Of a DNA stretch of 64,000 nucleotides, positions 49,910 through 60,751 are shown piece after piece. The DNA lies in the NCBI GenBank assembly GCA_932521025.1, contig OW051469.1, forward strand, positions 8,196,398 through 8,260,397, read 5' to 3'. Below the pieces are notes generated by a model, which ran no database searches, had not been told where the DNA came from, and saw nothing but the letters and a program-made list of their open reading frames with translations. Each line of letters starts with the position of its first letter. Within the stretch, counting starts at the first letter, position 1. A program made the translations under genes and the position numbers. The stretch is from Oscheius onirici. Its lineage: Eukaryota; Nematoda; Chromadorea; Rhabditida; Rhabditidae.

Positions 49910-50975
49910 AAAACAGATGAACTGTACGACGGGAGCCAGTAGGCGAGTTGATAAGCGACGATAAAGAGTGAGAGTGACTGGCTAATTTGAGGAACGGGGT
50001 GGTTCTGGGGGGCACCACTAGATAACAAAGGACAGAAAAGTTTTTAAAGAGAACGGCTCTTTCTTTTGCTCCCTCCGCTAACGGTTAGGTCAGAGAGATT
50101 AGGCTATTTTTCAGTGATAGTGAACCATTATCAGTCCAGGTTCACTGCTTCAGAAACTTTTCAGTGGACAATGAACAAGGGCAGATAGGCCTTATCCGGA
50201 AAAAGTGTTTACGGGATTCTTACTAACTGATCATTGATGGAATCTTTTAGGGCCAGCTACATGGTTCTTTGAACACTTACTGTCTTGGTGACCAAGTCAG
50301 AGACTTGGGAGCAATTTAAAATAGTTTTTTCGAGGAATATCAAAAGAGAAAATGGATAAAACGTAACGAGACGATATGAAGATTTAGATTTAGGAAATCG
50401 CCTCTGAAAATTGGAACGTAGAAATTTTTTTTGGACGATAGTAAAAAAAATTGCACGATTGTGAGTCGACAGAATCAGGCTGAAAACTTCCAGTTCTCAG
50501 GATTTCCTGAAAAGAGATACTGGCAGCTTGTACTTCCCAAGGATGAATGGTCAAAACATTAGGCTTGACTCATTGTCGAAGAGAAAACAGATTGATTTGG
50601 AAAAGACGGATGCAGTCACCTAATTGTGAATCTGAGCCAGACTGATTTTGATACAGAACTCGGAATTCACGGTAATCCCTACTGTAACTTCATACTATAG
50701 TTTTGCGTCATTGTGGGGAACGTCAAGATTTTTCAAAACCGCAGCACCAGAAAAACAGCTTATCAAACTGTCGTTAAGCTCAAACAAAGAGAAAGCAAAT
50801 AGAGCTCAATTACGAGAAAATAAAGACCGAGACGAGGACGGAACGCTGGTAGTCTCGTCAGACTGACGCTTATCTCTAATTGCAACATTATCGCCCTCTC
50901 TCTGGGCTACCTGGGACAAACATAGGACAGAATGAGGTCTTTAATAAAGAAAAGGTTATACAAAATATACAGATA
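49910..50975. other. intergenic region
   Basis: No gene recognised; only short frames without splice context. Confidence 0.5.
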
Positions 50976-50980
50976 CGTGT

Positions 50981-53859
50981 CTATTGAAGCTCCACGCCGT
51001 CTTTGATAATTCGTCCTTCGCGATATTTACAGAACTGGTCAATTAGAAGAAAAACGGCTTCACCGATGGCACAGATGGCCGGAAAGAGGACAACAGTGTA
51101 GAACATAGAGTCGAACATGTTGTTACAGCTGTCAGTAGGGGGACTGAATGAACTTTTGTGAGAATTTGATCAGTAATGTTACCTGATTGTGGTAGTAGAA
51201 TTGGCTAAGTTGCCATAACAAGCCTCTTTCAGTTCTGTATAGTTACCCGCTTGTAGAAGTGAGAGGATGATGATCGGAGCCAAAGATTCGGCTGGTTTTG
51301 TGAAGAGAGCCTTCAGGGTGAAGATGATAGTTGAGAGGGGAGAACTGAAAAGGGTTACAGTAAGAACAAAGTGAGAGAGACTGAGAGACAGTTTTCACTC
51401 ACTTCCTGTCATTCTTCCTCTTATCCGAATCGATGACTTCTCCAGCGATCACCATGTAGTACCCATAAAGTCCACAGCGAGATACCGTACTGAAAAAAAA
51501 CATTTTTCAATGAAAAAAAACATACTTTTCAATAAAAATGAAAGCAGCCAGCCAGGCGTAGTGTCCTCTTCCCATAATGAGCATAATGATTGAGCTGACT
51601 AGAGAGACAGTATTCAAAGAATGGAGAATGTTGTGGCATCCGTAACGATTGACTGGATACCAGAGGGACATGAAAAGAAGCTGGAAATATATTTCATTGG
51701 TGGTTTGTTGGTAAAATAACTTACACTTCCAACTGATCTGACGGCTACGTAATAGAGACCCAGCATGGAACTTCCCTTCTCAATGAATCCGTTCTGGACA
51801 AGCAGTCCTTCAACGAAGATGATCAAAAACTGTTCGTTTCCGATGAACCTGTAGGAATATTTTGTCTAGACAGTTTTATAGGCTAACCTCATCATTTTGA
51901 AGAAAGTAGATCCTACAAGGCAAATGAAACGCGGTTCTTTAATGATCTGCCAGGAGATTGTGAGTACGCTTTTGAAGGTTCCGGGGAGTTCTTCGGCGTG
52001 CTGAAATTCTTAGTAACTCTGTCTCTATGGTTCTCTGTCTCACCTGCATACGCTCAGTCTCTCCCTTGTCTGGCTTCTCATGAGAAACCTGCGTCCCACA
52101 AATGACAAAGCAGGTTCCAGCTATGAGAGCAATTATTACGCAGAATATTTGAAATCGACCAAAATATTCCAAGTTATCCGTAATGGTTTCAACAGGAAGT
52201 ATCAAGAGTCCACCTTAATTCTGTCTGTGTTTGTTTTCTGTAATACTTACCAATCAATCCAAAAATTTCTCCAAAAATTGTTACTCTTACTCGGTCCGCA
52301 TGAGTCGGAGCCTTTTCCACACAGAGACCACAGTAGGCAGAAAGGACGAGAGTTAGGAGAGTGTCGTAGATGAAAAGAGAGACCAGGAGCTGGGCAGCGG
52401 TTACTAGAGCGGTACTTCTAAAAGTGAGAGTAAGGAGCTGTTTTCATTGATGAACCCACGTCGACCAGGGAAACCAGAAAAGAAGGAAGGAAGCAGAGAA
52501 GACTGGGCCCATGTAGAGCATGACTTTCCGCCTATCCATGATCCATTTCATTCCGCAACATCCTAGATCCTGAAATCGTGGTCTTTTGACAATAAATGAA
52601 AAGAATAAGCGAGTTTTCACCCCAAAGTGCTGTTTGCTGGAAATATTGTGAGATCGAAAATGAACGTTACTGCCGATTTCCAAGGACATTAAAAGAGAAG
52701 AGTACGTGACCGAAATCTGCTGCTTCAAGAACGTTAGTTCCGATACAATATGAAATGTTGAATACACAGCTAAGAAACGTAAACAAATAAAATTTCAACC
52801 GCTTATCTTGGCTGAGTACTTAATGTTTGGGAAAAATCGGATCTATAAGGTCGTGAAACTTTGGCTTGACTGTTAAGCAAAGTACGAAGAACATGGTGTC
52901 AGAGAAGGTTCTCTTGTGCTCCGTTCCTCTTTTGAATCTAATTTTGTCCATTCCTAAACACCTTGCGATGACTTCGTCACCTGAGATAAACGCTCTAGAG
53001 ATGAGAGACCATGAAAACAAGGTAGCTGACCAAAAAAGCGAGACATACGTACCTGCATGTAGCCCATAATAGGGTCATTGATGGCGTTCCTAAATTTGAT
53101 AATTACTTCCAGTTCAATTTGATCTCTTACCAGACGAGAAAAGCCGTCTGAACATAGCTGACATAGGCAGGAGGGAGGTGATATTTGTCAAGGAAGACCT
53201 ATAAACTTTCTTGAACTTTATTTTTAAAAGTTATGGGTTTTAAAAATAAGGAAAGTACCTTTAGATAGAACAGATGATAGAGACTGATCATGGAACCTGC
53301 ACCCGTAATTCCGCATGCTAGAAAGAGGGAGTCTTTGAGAGCGGTCGGCATATTTGGTTTCTTATCAAGGGAGGGCTGATAGAGAAGACAAGGTCTTGTT
53401 CTTTTTAACCTGGCGGGAACTCTCTGGGTGTATTTGTTCGACTAGACACCGGGCTACAAGAGGCGCGACACAGAACGATTAGAAGGTGGAGGTCACACCT
53501 AACTATTCTGAGAATGATAGGGAGAGTAATTCGTTTGTACTTCTAGTGGAACTGGTCAAAAAGTGAGAGACAGAGAGAGAGAGAGAGTGACTGAGAGGCT
53601 GAGCATTTTAAAGACTGGGAGATAGAAAGACAGAAGGATGAAGGGACAGGTGGGCAAAAGGACAGAGACACAGGGAACACTGAGAGACAGGGAGATTTAC
53701 CTTCAAGTACAGTATACTGTATGTGGATATCATTCCAACGGTTCCGAGTGTCGCGACTCCAAGAGCGCAAGCATCCCGATTGTAAAACTTTTTCCAAAAA
53801 CTGATTCTTTCCTCTTCTTTCTGATTCGTGTCCTCTTCTTCCGTCTCATTGGAAGTCAT
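50981..53859 (-). CDS. major facilitator transporter, TMEM180 (MFSD13A)-like
   Basis: Multi-pass membrane carrier, substrate unknown. Exons: 53701-53859, 53131-53198, 53053-53089, 52460-52569, 52251-52417, 52044-52213, 51888-52000, 51725-51848, 51526-51680, 51403-51489, 51183-51344, 50981-51143; 1515 nt, 504 aa, all phases matching. The motif FLVWNAINDPIMGYMQ corresponds to the W-N-x-x-N-D-P signature of TMEM180 and related glycoside-cation-symporter-like MFS proteins, and GEVIDSDKRKNDR to the conserved acidic-basic loop after TM8. About eleven to twelve hydrophobic segments are visible. The N-terminus (MTSNETEEEDTNQ...) is acidic and cytoplasmic; its ATG lies 10 nt after a CTTTTTAG acceptor. 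An alternative first exon is given separately. Confidence 0.85.
53259..53351 (-). CDS. alternative first exon of the MFS transporter
   Basis: ATG 53351, 31 codons, donor in phase 0, joining the same exon (53198) as 53701-53859. Its last 22 residues (FLACGITGAGSMISLYHLFYLK) align with the end of the other first exon (ALGVATLGTVGMISTYSILYLK), so both encode TM1. A CTATCAG acceptor at 53376 precedes it by 24 nt. Looks like an exon duplication giving two isoforms (504 and 482 aa). Confidence 0.7.
53567..53700. repeat. purine-rich low-complexity tract
   Basis: AGAGACAGAGAG-type units in the first intron of the MFS transporter, with related units through 53700. Confidence 0.75.
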
Positions 53860-53874
53860 ACCCTGTGATCTAAA

Positions 53875-54610
53875 AAGCTCAGATAAGGCAGGGAAAGCCC
53901 CCGATGTGTACACGATCACTACACGATTGAACACAGAGAACACAAGGTTCAACAAGCGAGTTGATGGATGGTACTTGACAGGCGACTAGAAACGGAACGA
54001 AAGTAGGTTGTAGGTTGATGGAGAGAGGGCTCATTCTATTTGCAAAGCTCTTTGTTTTGACAGTATAAGTAGCAAGGAAAACTTTCTGGGAGAACGGAAG
54101 TTTTAGTGCAGTTATGGCCGAAAAAAAAATGAATAACTGGAACCAGTTAGGATGCCATTGATAAGAAAAAGTCATAAGTTGTGTGTATGAATTGGACTAC
54201 TTCAATGTTTCTAGCTCTAAAAAGGTATTTATGGTATCCAGTAATCGGATGGATGCCAAGTAAGACAGCTGAACGAAAGTTGATGGACCAGTGGGTATGT
54301 TTTTTGCCCGTTCTAAAATCGAGCTGGATGGATATTTGTCCAATGGGTATGTTTTGTTTTGGAAATTTAGACTCGATGTATCGTAACCCATAGGATAAAA
54401 GGATCTCTTTATCGAAAAATAATGGTTTTACTGTTTCATAAAACTAATGTTTACTACAGTGTTTATCGATGGCGTTTTGGATGACATACAAAAGACCGAC
54501 CGACCGGAGATCGGATCAGCTGGATTCAGTTGTAAAAAGGGTAGAATGAGGTAAATCCCCTTTGCAACTGCAAACGATTCCGGTCCTGATGATTGTGAGT
54601 TTAGCACAAA
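53875..54610. other. intergenic region
   Basis: A - strand frame at 54197-54391 (64 codons, ATG to stop) looks moderately protein-like but has no splice sites or motif. No gene asserted. Confidence 0.4.
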
Positions 54611-54616
54611 ACGTAT

Positions 54617-56561
54617 TTATTTGTAGGTACGCAGTAGAAGATCATAAGTTAGTTGGCCTCGAAAATTACCAAAATCTTCTGTGACAAACTGGCGCCAAAC
54701 CATACAAGACGTCTCGGATATTTTTTTGATGTTGGTCACGATTCGAAGGAGTTGTTTGAGACGGTAGGCCATCTGTGGGAAGGGGAGGTCCGGTCTCGTG
54801 TCTCTGATCAACTCGGCCAGAATCGACTGGTATTTTAACTTGGCCGCTTGACAGATCAGACGACCTTCTTCGGAGAGTTCTGGGCCTGGAAGTATTGAGA
54901 TTAGAAGGATGTTTAGCTCTTTGAGGAAACGATGATCTTTGCTAAGTTTTCTGTTTGAACAACTGCCGAATGGGAAACTGTATTCTGAAGATCTGAATAC
55001 GAAAACGTTTGGAAAACCCTTCAAAGCGATTAATTGGTCATGTGGCTAATTTTAAAACACAAACTATGAAAAAAAACCAAACTAAAGAAAAAATGAAGTG
55101 ACTACCAATTCACCCCAAATTTTGATTTGTAGGCAAGTTTGATAGTTAGATGCCGGTAAGAGAACAGATACTGCGGTGAGACACTGGAGATAACTAGAGG
55201 CAGTGCGTTAAGAGAAATGGGGGAAAGTGATTGAGATAAAATAACCTAGCTGACCAAAAGCGAAGTAATGGGAAGATCAGAAAAGAATGTAATTAGGACA
55301 ATGTTTGGAAGGGAACCTTTAAAGTTTCAAAAGACTTACAGACATTGACCGCCACTATCACCTTCAATATAGCTATTTCATGTTCAGTTGGCTGGAGTTC
55401 AATGAACAGAGGCATAACGTTGATGAAAGCATATGTACTCGACTCGATAAACAAATTCTTCCATCTGGAATTGAAATTATCAGTTGCATATAAAATTACT
55501 CTCACTGTGTAAACTGTTTTTCCGGCATACTGAATCGCTCCATCTTCTCGTCTACTCCACAATAGAGGTACGGATTTCTCCAGCCGGCAAAAATTATCGT
55601 GAGCGTAACAACATCTGTGTAGTTGAACTGGAATTGGCGGATCTTGTCAACTGTTGGAAGATGATGGATTTCTTCGATGCAATTCAAAAAGTCAGCAAAG
55701 AGCGTAATCTGCCGGCAGTAGGTCTTCAGAAGACAGTACTTTTGAGTGGGATCGTAGACTGGACTGATGTCCCAGCTGGCCTGGAATTCAAACTGTCAGA
55801 AACTGTCTCTCAGTCTCCCTATCTGTCGTTCTGTCTCTCAGACTCTTATTTTCTTTGTCTCCCTGTCTCTGTCTCTCTGAACTCACAGCTTGTCTACTGG
55901 AGCAAAGTTCCGGATTGAACAGAACTTCCAGCAGAGAGATATTGTGATTGACTTTTGGTACAAACGATGGACTTAATCCGTCGAGGTTCGTAATGTAACT
56001 GAACGGATTTGACAGCAGGAAAGTTAAGATTCTTACTTGTCAAATTGGGTCAGATGACAGGCATATTCAAAGGCGCTTCCCGCCAAATTAAGACGTTTGA
56101 CTAGTTTCAGTCCTGGTGGGATCATAGCCATTGAAATCTCGGTCTGGAAAGTTTGGTTGTAAAAACAACTTCATGTCTCTTTGTCTTACCTTCCTGGCGT
56201 CAACATCCCGTAAAGGCGGAACACATGGCACAATCCAAGGTTTTTGTTTCTTCTTGTTGATCTCCGGCAACATCATTCCGATAAGATGGCAGCGATCCAG
56301 ACGACAAGATGCACAATTTGCCTTGGGTGCTGAAAAAGATCCTGATGAGAAGATCGAGGAAACTTACATGGAAAAATCTTGCATTGTTTCTTCTTCTTAC
56401 AGACGGGTGGCTCGAATTTCATGCAGGAACGGATAAAGAATGTTCGGCAGTTTCTGGAAAGACTAGTCAGTTACTGGAGCAGAAACTTACAGACAAACTA
56501 TGGCGTTGCAGCTGAAAGAAGCTTCTTGGTTCCTGCAGACGTTACAAATCATCGTGTTCAT
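54617..56561 (-). CDS. nuclear hormone receptor, nematode expanded class, 394 aa
   Basis: Ligand-regulated transcription factor. Exons 56491-56561, 56368-56453, 56190-56329, 56037-56143, 55887-55998, 55506-55780, 55340-55464, 54617-54885 total 1185 nt with perfect phase closure. DNA-binding domain at residues 6-66: finger 1 is C-x2-C-x13-C-x2-C (CNVC ... CLNC), followed by RTFFIRS; finger 2 is C-x5-C-x9-C-x2-C (CKKKKQC ... CASC). It ends RCHLIGM. The ligand-binding part follows from about residue 100 (AFEYACHLTQFD, ITLFADFLNCIEEI, WKNLFIESSTYAFIN, AELIRDTRPDLPFPQM). The whole N-terminus before finger 1 is only five residues. The ATG follows CTCCTTCAG by 3 nt, a trans-splice candidate. It belongs to the divergent HNF4-derived receptors of nematodes; the individual member cannot be named. 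Confidence 0.92.
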
Positions 56562-56599
56562 AACCTGAAGGAGAAATGTTGAAGGTACGCATTTTGAAA

Positions 56600-57770
56600 A
56601 TTTCTGGAGAGAATCGTAAACAATTCAAAGAATCATAGCTAATCACTGAGAAAAGGACATGATGAGAAGAAAAGTAGAAAAAAGTGGCAATGATGAGAAT
56701 CAGGAGACAGACAACGACAGGAAGACAGAGATCCCTACGATGAAGACACAGCCACGTACACGTCCAATCCAGTTTTATTAATACCGCTAAGGGCATGAGA
56801 TGACACCCAAAGTTTGAGGTGCCATTTCTCTGAACTTGGCAAGTCAAAAAGAGAAAACTTGGCCGTTTTGATGAACAGTTATTAATAGGAGAGACTGGCA
56901 GGATCTGGCTAGTTAGCGGTTGAACTTCTGTCCGAGGGAGGATAATCATATTCAGAAACAATTAGAGCTCAGCTGTGAAACGGGACTGATTCATTCTTTG
57001 TACTACGTACTCGTACGAGAACGTCAAAAGCTGGTCAGAGAGCAGGAAAGAAGAGGGAGGGAGACTGAGAGATAGTAAGATCGTCTTCCAATTGAGAGGG
57101 AGAATAGAGTCATGGCAACTACAATCCAAGATAATTTCCGTGTGAAAAGTGAGTCATCCGAGGAGGAAGTAAATCCGTTACAAATTGGACTCCAGGACTA
57201 CGGTTTTAGAGAACTTTGTCCCAATAACGTTGGATAATCAGTCATTCCAGTCTAGAACAGTGTTCTCTTGATTCTCTTGAACATGTCCTCTCTGTTCTCT
57301 TGAACATCTGACTCTGCTTGTACTCTTGTTGGTACTTGCACCCCGTCTCGTCCCCTTTCTTTGATCTTGGGTGCATGTTCTTTCTACTTCGCCTTCTAAA
57401 AAGGTCCAGCTAGTCACGTCGCTTCGTGCGAAGATCACTGATTATTTCGTACATGGAGCTGTAGTTTGTACATGGAGAAGAACTTTTATTTTCTCACGTC
57501 TCTTTTCAAACAAAAAATTACAGCTCCTCGTCGAGTATTGATGGCCACATACAAACAGAAACCACGTAATATTTTATACAGGCACACTAATTAGTTAGTC
57601 AGTCAACCTAGCGCCGCGTACCTAGATACCTTGATTTTCTGGTTCATATTAGCCCTACATAAGCCCGATATTATCCCAAAGTATCAGTAGTTTTTCTTCC
57701 CCATGTTTTGTCAAACATGGCCCCAAAAAGTCGCCCTGGCCAGGTTCTAGGCGGCGCGCCGAATTTGTAA
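56600..57770. other. intergenic region upstream of the nuclear receptor
   Basis: A - strand frame at 56542-56961 contains a hydrophobic run but overlaps the receptor start and is probably chance. Short TTCTCTTGAACATG-like direct repeats occur at 57266-57310. Nothing else seen. Confidence 0.45.
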
Positions 57771-57859
57771 GTGCTTTTCACTCGATTTTTTTCTTCGTTA
57801 ACCAACATGTGTTTATTCGACACAGGGCAAACAAACTACCACAGATACAGCTATTCAGA

Positions 57860-58086
57860 CGTAAAAATAAGACAAAATACTTTAAGCCCACCACATCGAA
57901 GGAAATCTTCAGTAGCGCTTCCTCGAGTTCAAGTAGACTCCTCTTCGAGTGGATAGATTGGCAGTTGAGCTGGCAGAGGCCTCGAACCATGGGTTGTCGG
58001 TCCCTCTGTGCTGGGACCGGACCCCTTTCTCTTTCCACAATCGACAGTCGATCCACTAGGGAGCGCTCGTAGTGGTGAGAGCACAA
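57860..58086 (-). mobile_element. truncated non-LTR retrotransposon, endonuclease start
   Basis: The frame reads CQLNCQSIHSKRSLLELEEALLKISFDVVGL (given here as segments: CQLNCQSIHSK, then RSLLELEEALLKISFDVVGL). This is the usual opening of LINE apurinic endonucleases (N-x-x-S/T-L ... LLELE-L--I--DVIGL-E). It breaks off right after GLKY; no reverse transcriptase is present. A short dead fragment. Confidence 0.55.
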
Positions 58087-58210
58087 TTGTGAAAATTAAG
58101 GGAAATTGCTTCACATTAGCGTTTCTATAAGAGAGTGTTCGCCAGGATGCAACTAATTTACTAGTCGCTCGTCCCTCGTTGCACCGTAGCCCTCTCTACT
58201 TGCTGTAAAC

Positions 58211-59540
58211 ATGTGCCTCGATCTTCTCGTCAATTTCCGGGCATCGGCTTGGACGCTCCACGGCTGCTGGAAAAGGTACGAACAATGTGGAAAGTATGCA
58301 ATTCTTTTTACAGGCCCGTCGTTGTCGACTCGACCGATGGCAGTAGATCTACTCCCTCGACAGTCGGCAACTACCTGGACAGTCTGCCCACTGCCGAAGA
58401 GGAAAGCCTCTCACATGATTCGGATCTGGACACAGCCATAGAGCGCAAGTACAAGATCGAGGAATTCGTAACTGTCCCGGATCGTCTCTTCGACTACGAG
58501 GCTGCTCGACTACCGGAGGAACTTCAGACACGGGATCCAGTCAACTTCCTCGAGGATCCGAACAAGCTGAGCATCGGCCATCTTCCCAAACACATTCTGG
58601 CCCAGGTCTGCGAGAATATAAATGCTCGGAAGTTCGGTCGTCTTGGTCAGACGAGCAAGCTGATGCACTACTGCATGATGAAATTTGGTCAGTGTCGAGT
58701 GAGCAAGCAGGTCATGGTGGTCGAGATTGAAGGACAGGATGACGACGGACGGTCAATTCTGACATTCTACCCCAAATCGGCTACCAACTTGAGACTGAAG
58801 CAGGTGTACGTGGAGAATCTCTGGCTCATTACCAGTGTAAGTAAACTTTTTCTTTTAGACAGAGAAAATTGTTTCCAGGTCGATTCGTTGCCAATCTGCC
58901 CTACGAACAGTTGTCCGACCTCATCTCGGATCGTCCCAACATCAATCATGTCCACGTGTTGATCGTCCTGCCTCCCGATATCGGAGAAGTGCCGTTCGAC
59001 AACAGGGTAAAACTGGACCAACTGGACAACTTTCTGACGAAGGTCCGCGCCGAAACCTTCTCTATTCACCGCAAGCAGCTCAGGATAGATCGTGTTTGGC
59101 TCCACACCCATCCGGTCGAGATGCTCAACATGCCGTCAATCAAGAAGATGAGGAACGTCATAATGTGCTTCAATCCGAACGAAGATGTTCCGATGGCGAC
59201 GATACTGTCACATCCGATCGCCTTCTACTCTGGTCCCCAGCTTGCTGATCAAGAAGAATCTCAGCATGATCTTGCGTGGAGAGCACGACATCGTTCAGCA
59301 CACCTATCAGAAGCCTGCTTCGAGCTACAAGGCGCTGAAAAAGATCATCCTCAAAATCTTTAGAGATTCCCCAAACTCGGACATTCTTCAACGTAAGCCT
59401 CGCTTCCTCACTGTCATCATCTCGTCGCGTTATCTGATCCTACTCGGCAGGCGCGGTATCGAAGCGAAACTCTTCGTGGTCAATCTCCAGAGCCCCGGAG
59501 ACAGGTCGGAATTCAGAGACTTCTACAAAACCAAATTCTT
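58211..59540 (+). CDS. F-box protein, 3' end unclear
   Basis: Probable substrate adaptor of an SCF ubiquitin ligase. Exons 58211-58275, 58314-58834 and 58879 onward join in phase. The F-box-like segment is LSIGHLPKHILAQVCENINA followed by RKFGRLGQTSKLMHY. The downstream part is leucine-rich (NINHVHVLIVLPPDIGEVPF, IDRVWLHTHPVEMLNM), as in nematode F-box proteins. Near 59165-59240 the coding signal changes frame: either an 84-nt intron with a weak donor (ATAAT|GTGCTT ... CCCCAG) or one or two frameshifts. It resumes at LLIKKNLSMILRGEHDIVQH. A further 58-nt intron (59393-59450) would end the protein at TAG 59540. Integrity of the 3' half is in doubt. Confidence 0.65.
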
Positions 59541-59542
59541 AG

Positions 59543-59922
59543 GTGGAAGAACCTGCCGGACATCAGTTCCCATTGGCAAGACCACGTGACTGCGTTCAAT
59601 GACGTCCATATGGGTTGTTTGTTCCTGGCCCGGGAAGATTTCGACGTCGAGAAGAAGATGCACGATTCGCTTGTAAACTTTACTAAGAGCAATGTCAACG
59701 ACACTGCCAAAGTCAATCAGATTGTCGGACTGCGACTGTACGAAGGAATGAGCGACTACATGAATGAGAAGTACGATCAGGCAGCCGAAAAGATGCTGGC
59801 AGTTCGTCACGAAATCTACAGGATCGGAGGGTCTCATGCTCAGAGAGACATCTTCACACAAGCTCTGATCCATTCCTGTAGTCTGTCGGAGAAGGAGGAT
59901 CACTGGAGAATGACGCCGTAAG
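59543..59922 (+). pseudogene. TTC38 (tetratricopeptide repeat protein 38) C-terminal exon fragment
   Basis: After an acceptor (ATTCTTAG, overlapping the proposed F-box stop) the frame reads WKNLPDISSHWQDHVTAFND, VHMGCLFLAREDF and RIGGSHAQRDIFTQALIHS, which matches the end of TTC38. It breaks at a GTAAG near 59917 and no further TTC38 exon or upstream part is present. It is either a captured fragment or an alternative C-terminus of the F-box gene. A different frame through 59930-60028 (EYGVVGDVKPHRLVYVIQID) also looks coding. Confidence 0.6.
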
Positions 59923-60751
59923 TTCCGAGTACGGAGTCGTAGGAGACGTCAAGCCGCACCGTCTCGTCTACGTGATTCAAATAGACGACAGGAAGCTCAA
60001 AACGTGCCTCATCGACGACATTGATTAATGGGTCATAGAAATGGACTTTGAATAGAATCAAACTTGTCTGGTGAATGAAAAATTGATGGCTCAATTGTGT
60101 ACTTTTTCTTGAACTTGAAATGAAACCTAGACAGTAGACAGAATTAGGGACACAGGGGCTGAGGGACAGAGGGACTAAGAGATAGTATGACATGTTTATT
60201 CATGTACCGGTAACTGGATATCAAAGATTCTTCTAAAGCTGTGAGCAGCAACTCGCTTCAGGCACGAGCAAGGTCAAAAATGACCGGAGATTCGTCGTCG
60301 GCATCGACTTCAACACCCGTATCGACGTCATAAATCTCAGTGGCGTCTCTGGTCCGTGTCGGTCGAGCTATCTTCCTACTACTTCAGAGTAGCTGCTTTT
60401 ATACAAATCAATCAAACAATGCCTGGTCACGTGGCTATTCTTTTCTTTCTTCAGGCTGTCACCAAAAACTAATTTCTCAAATGGGAAGATTTGGACGAAA
60501 TTGGTCTTTAGTTCCATGTCTTCTCCTTGCAGACTAAGACAACAGACAGGGAGACAGGGATGTTCAATAAGACTATAGAGAACCATTCAAGAACAGTTTG
60601 AAAACCCTCATTCCATTAAAGTCTTCTTCGTATCGTCACCGTTTTTTGCACATTATTTGTGCCCTTTGTTTAACGTCTGTGGCTCATAAATACTCATGAA
60701 TCGGCACATTTTATCGACACGTTTGACCCCACTCTACAGTCCGTTCTTCCA

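Noticed and set aside
58767..59391. - strand ORFs opposite the F-box gene
   Set aside because: Mirror frames; the + strand has phase-matched exons and the F-box signature.
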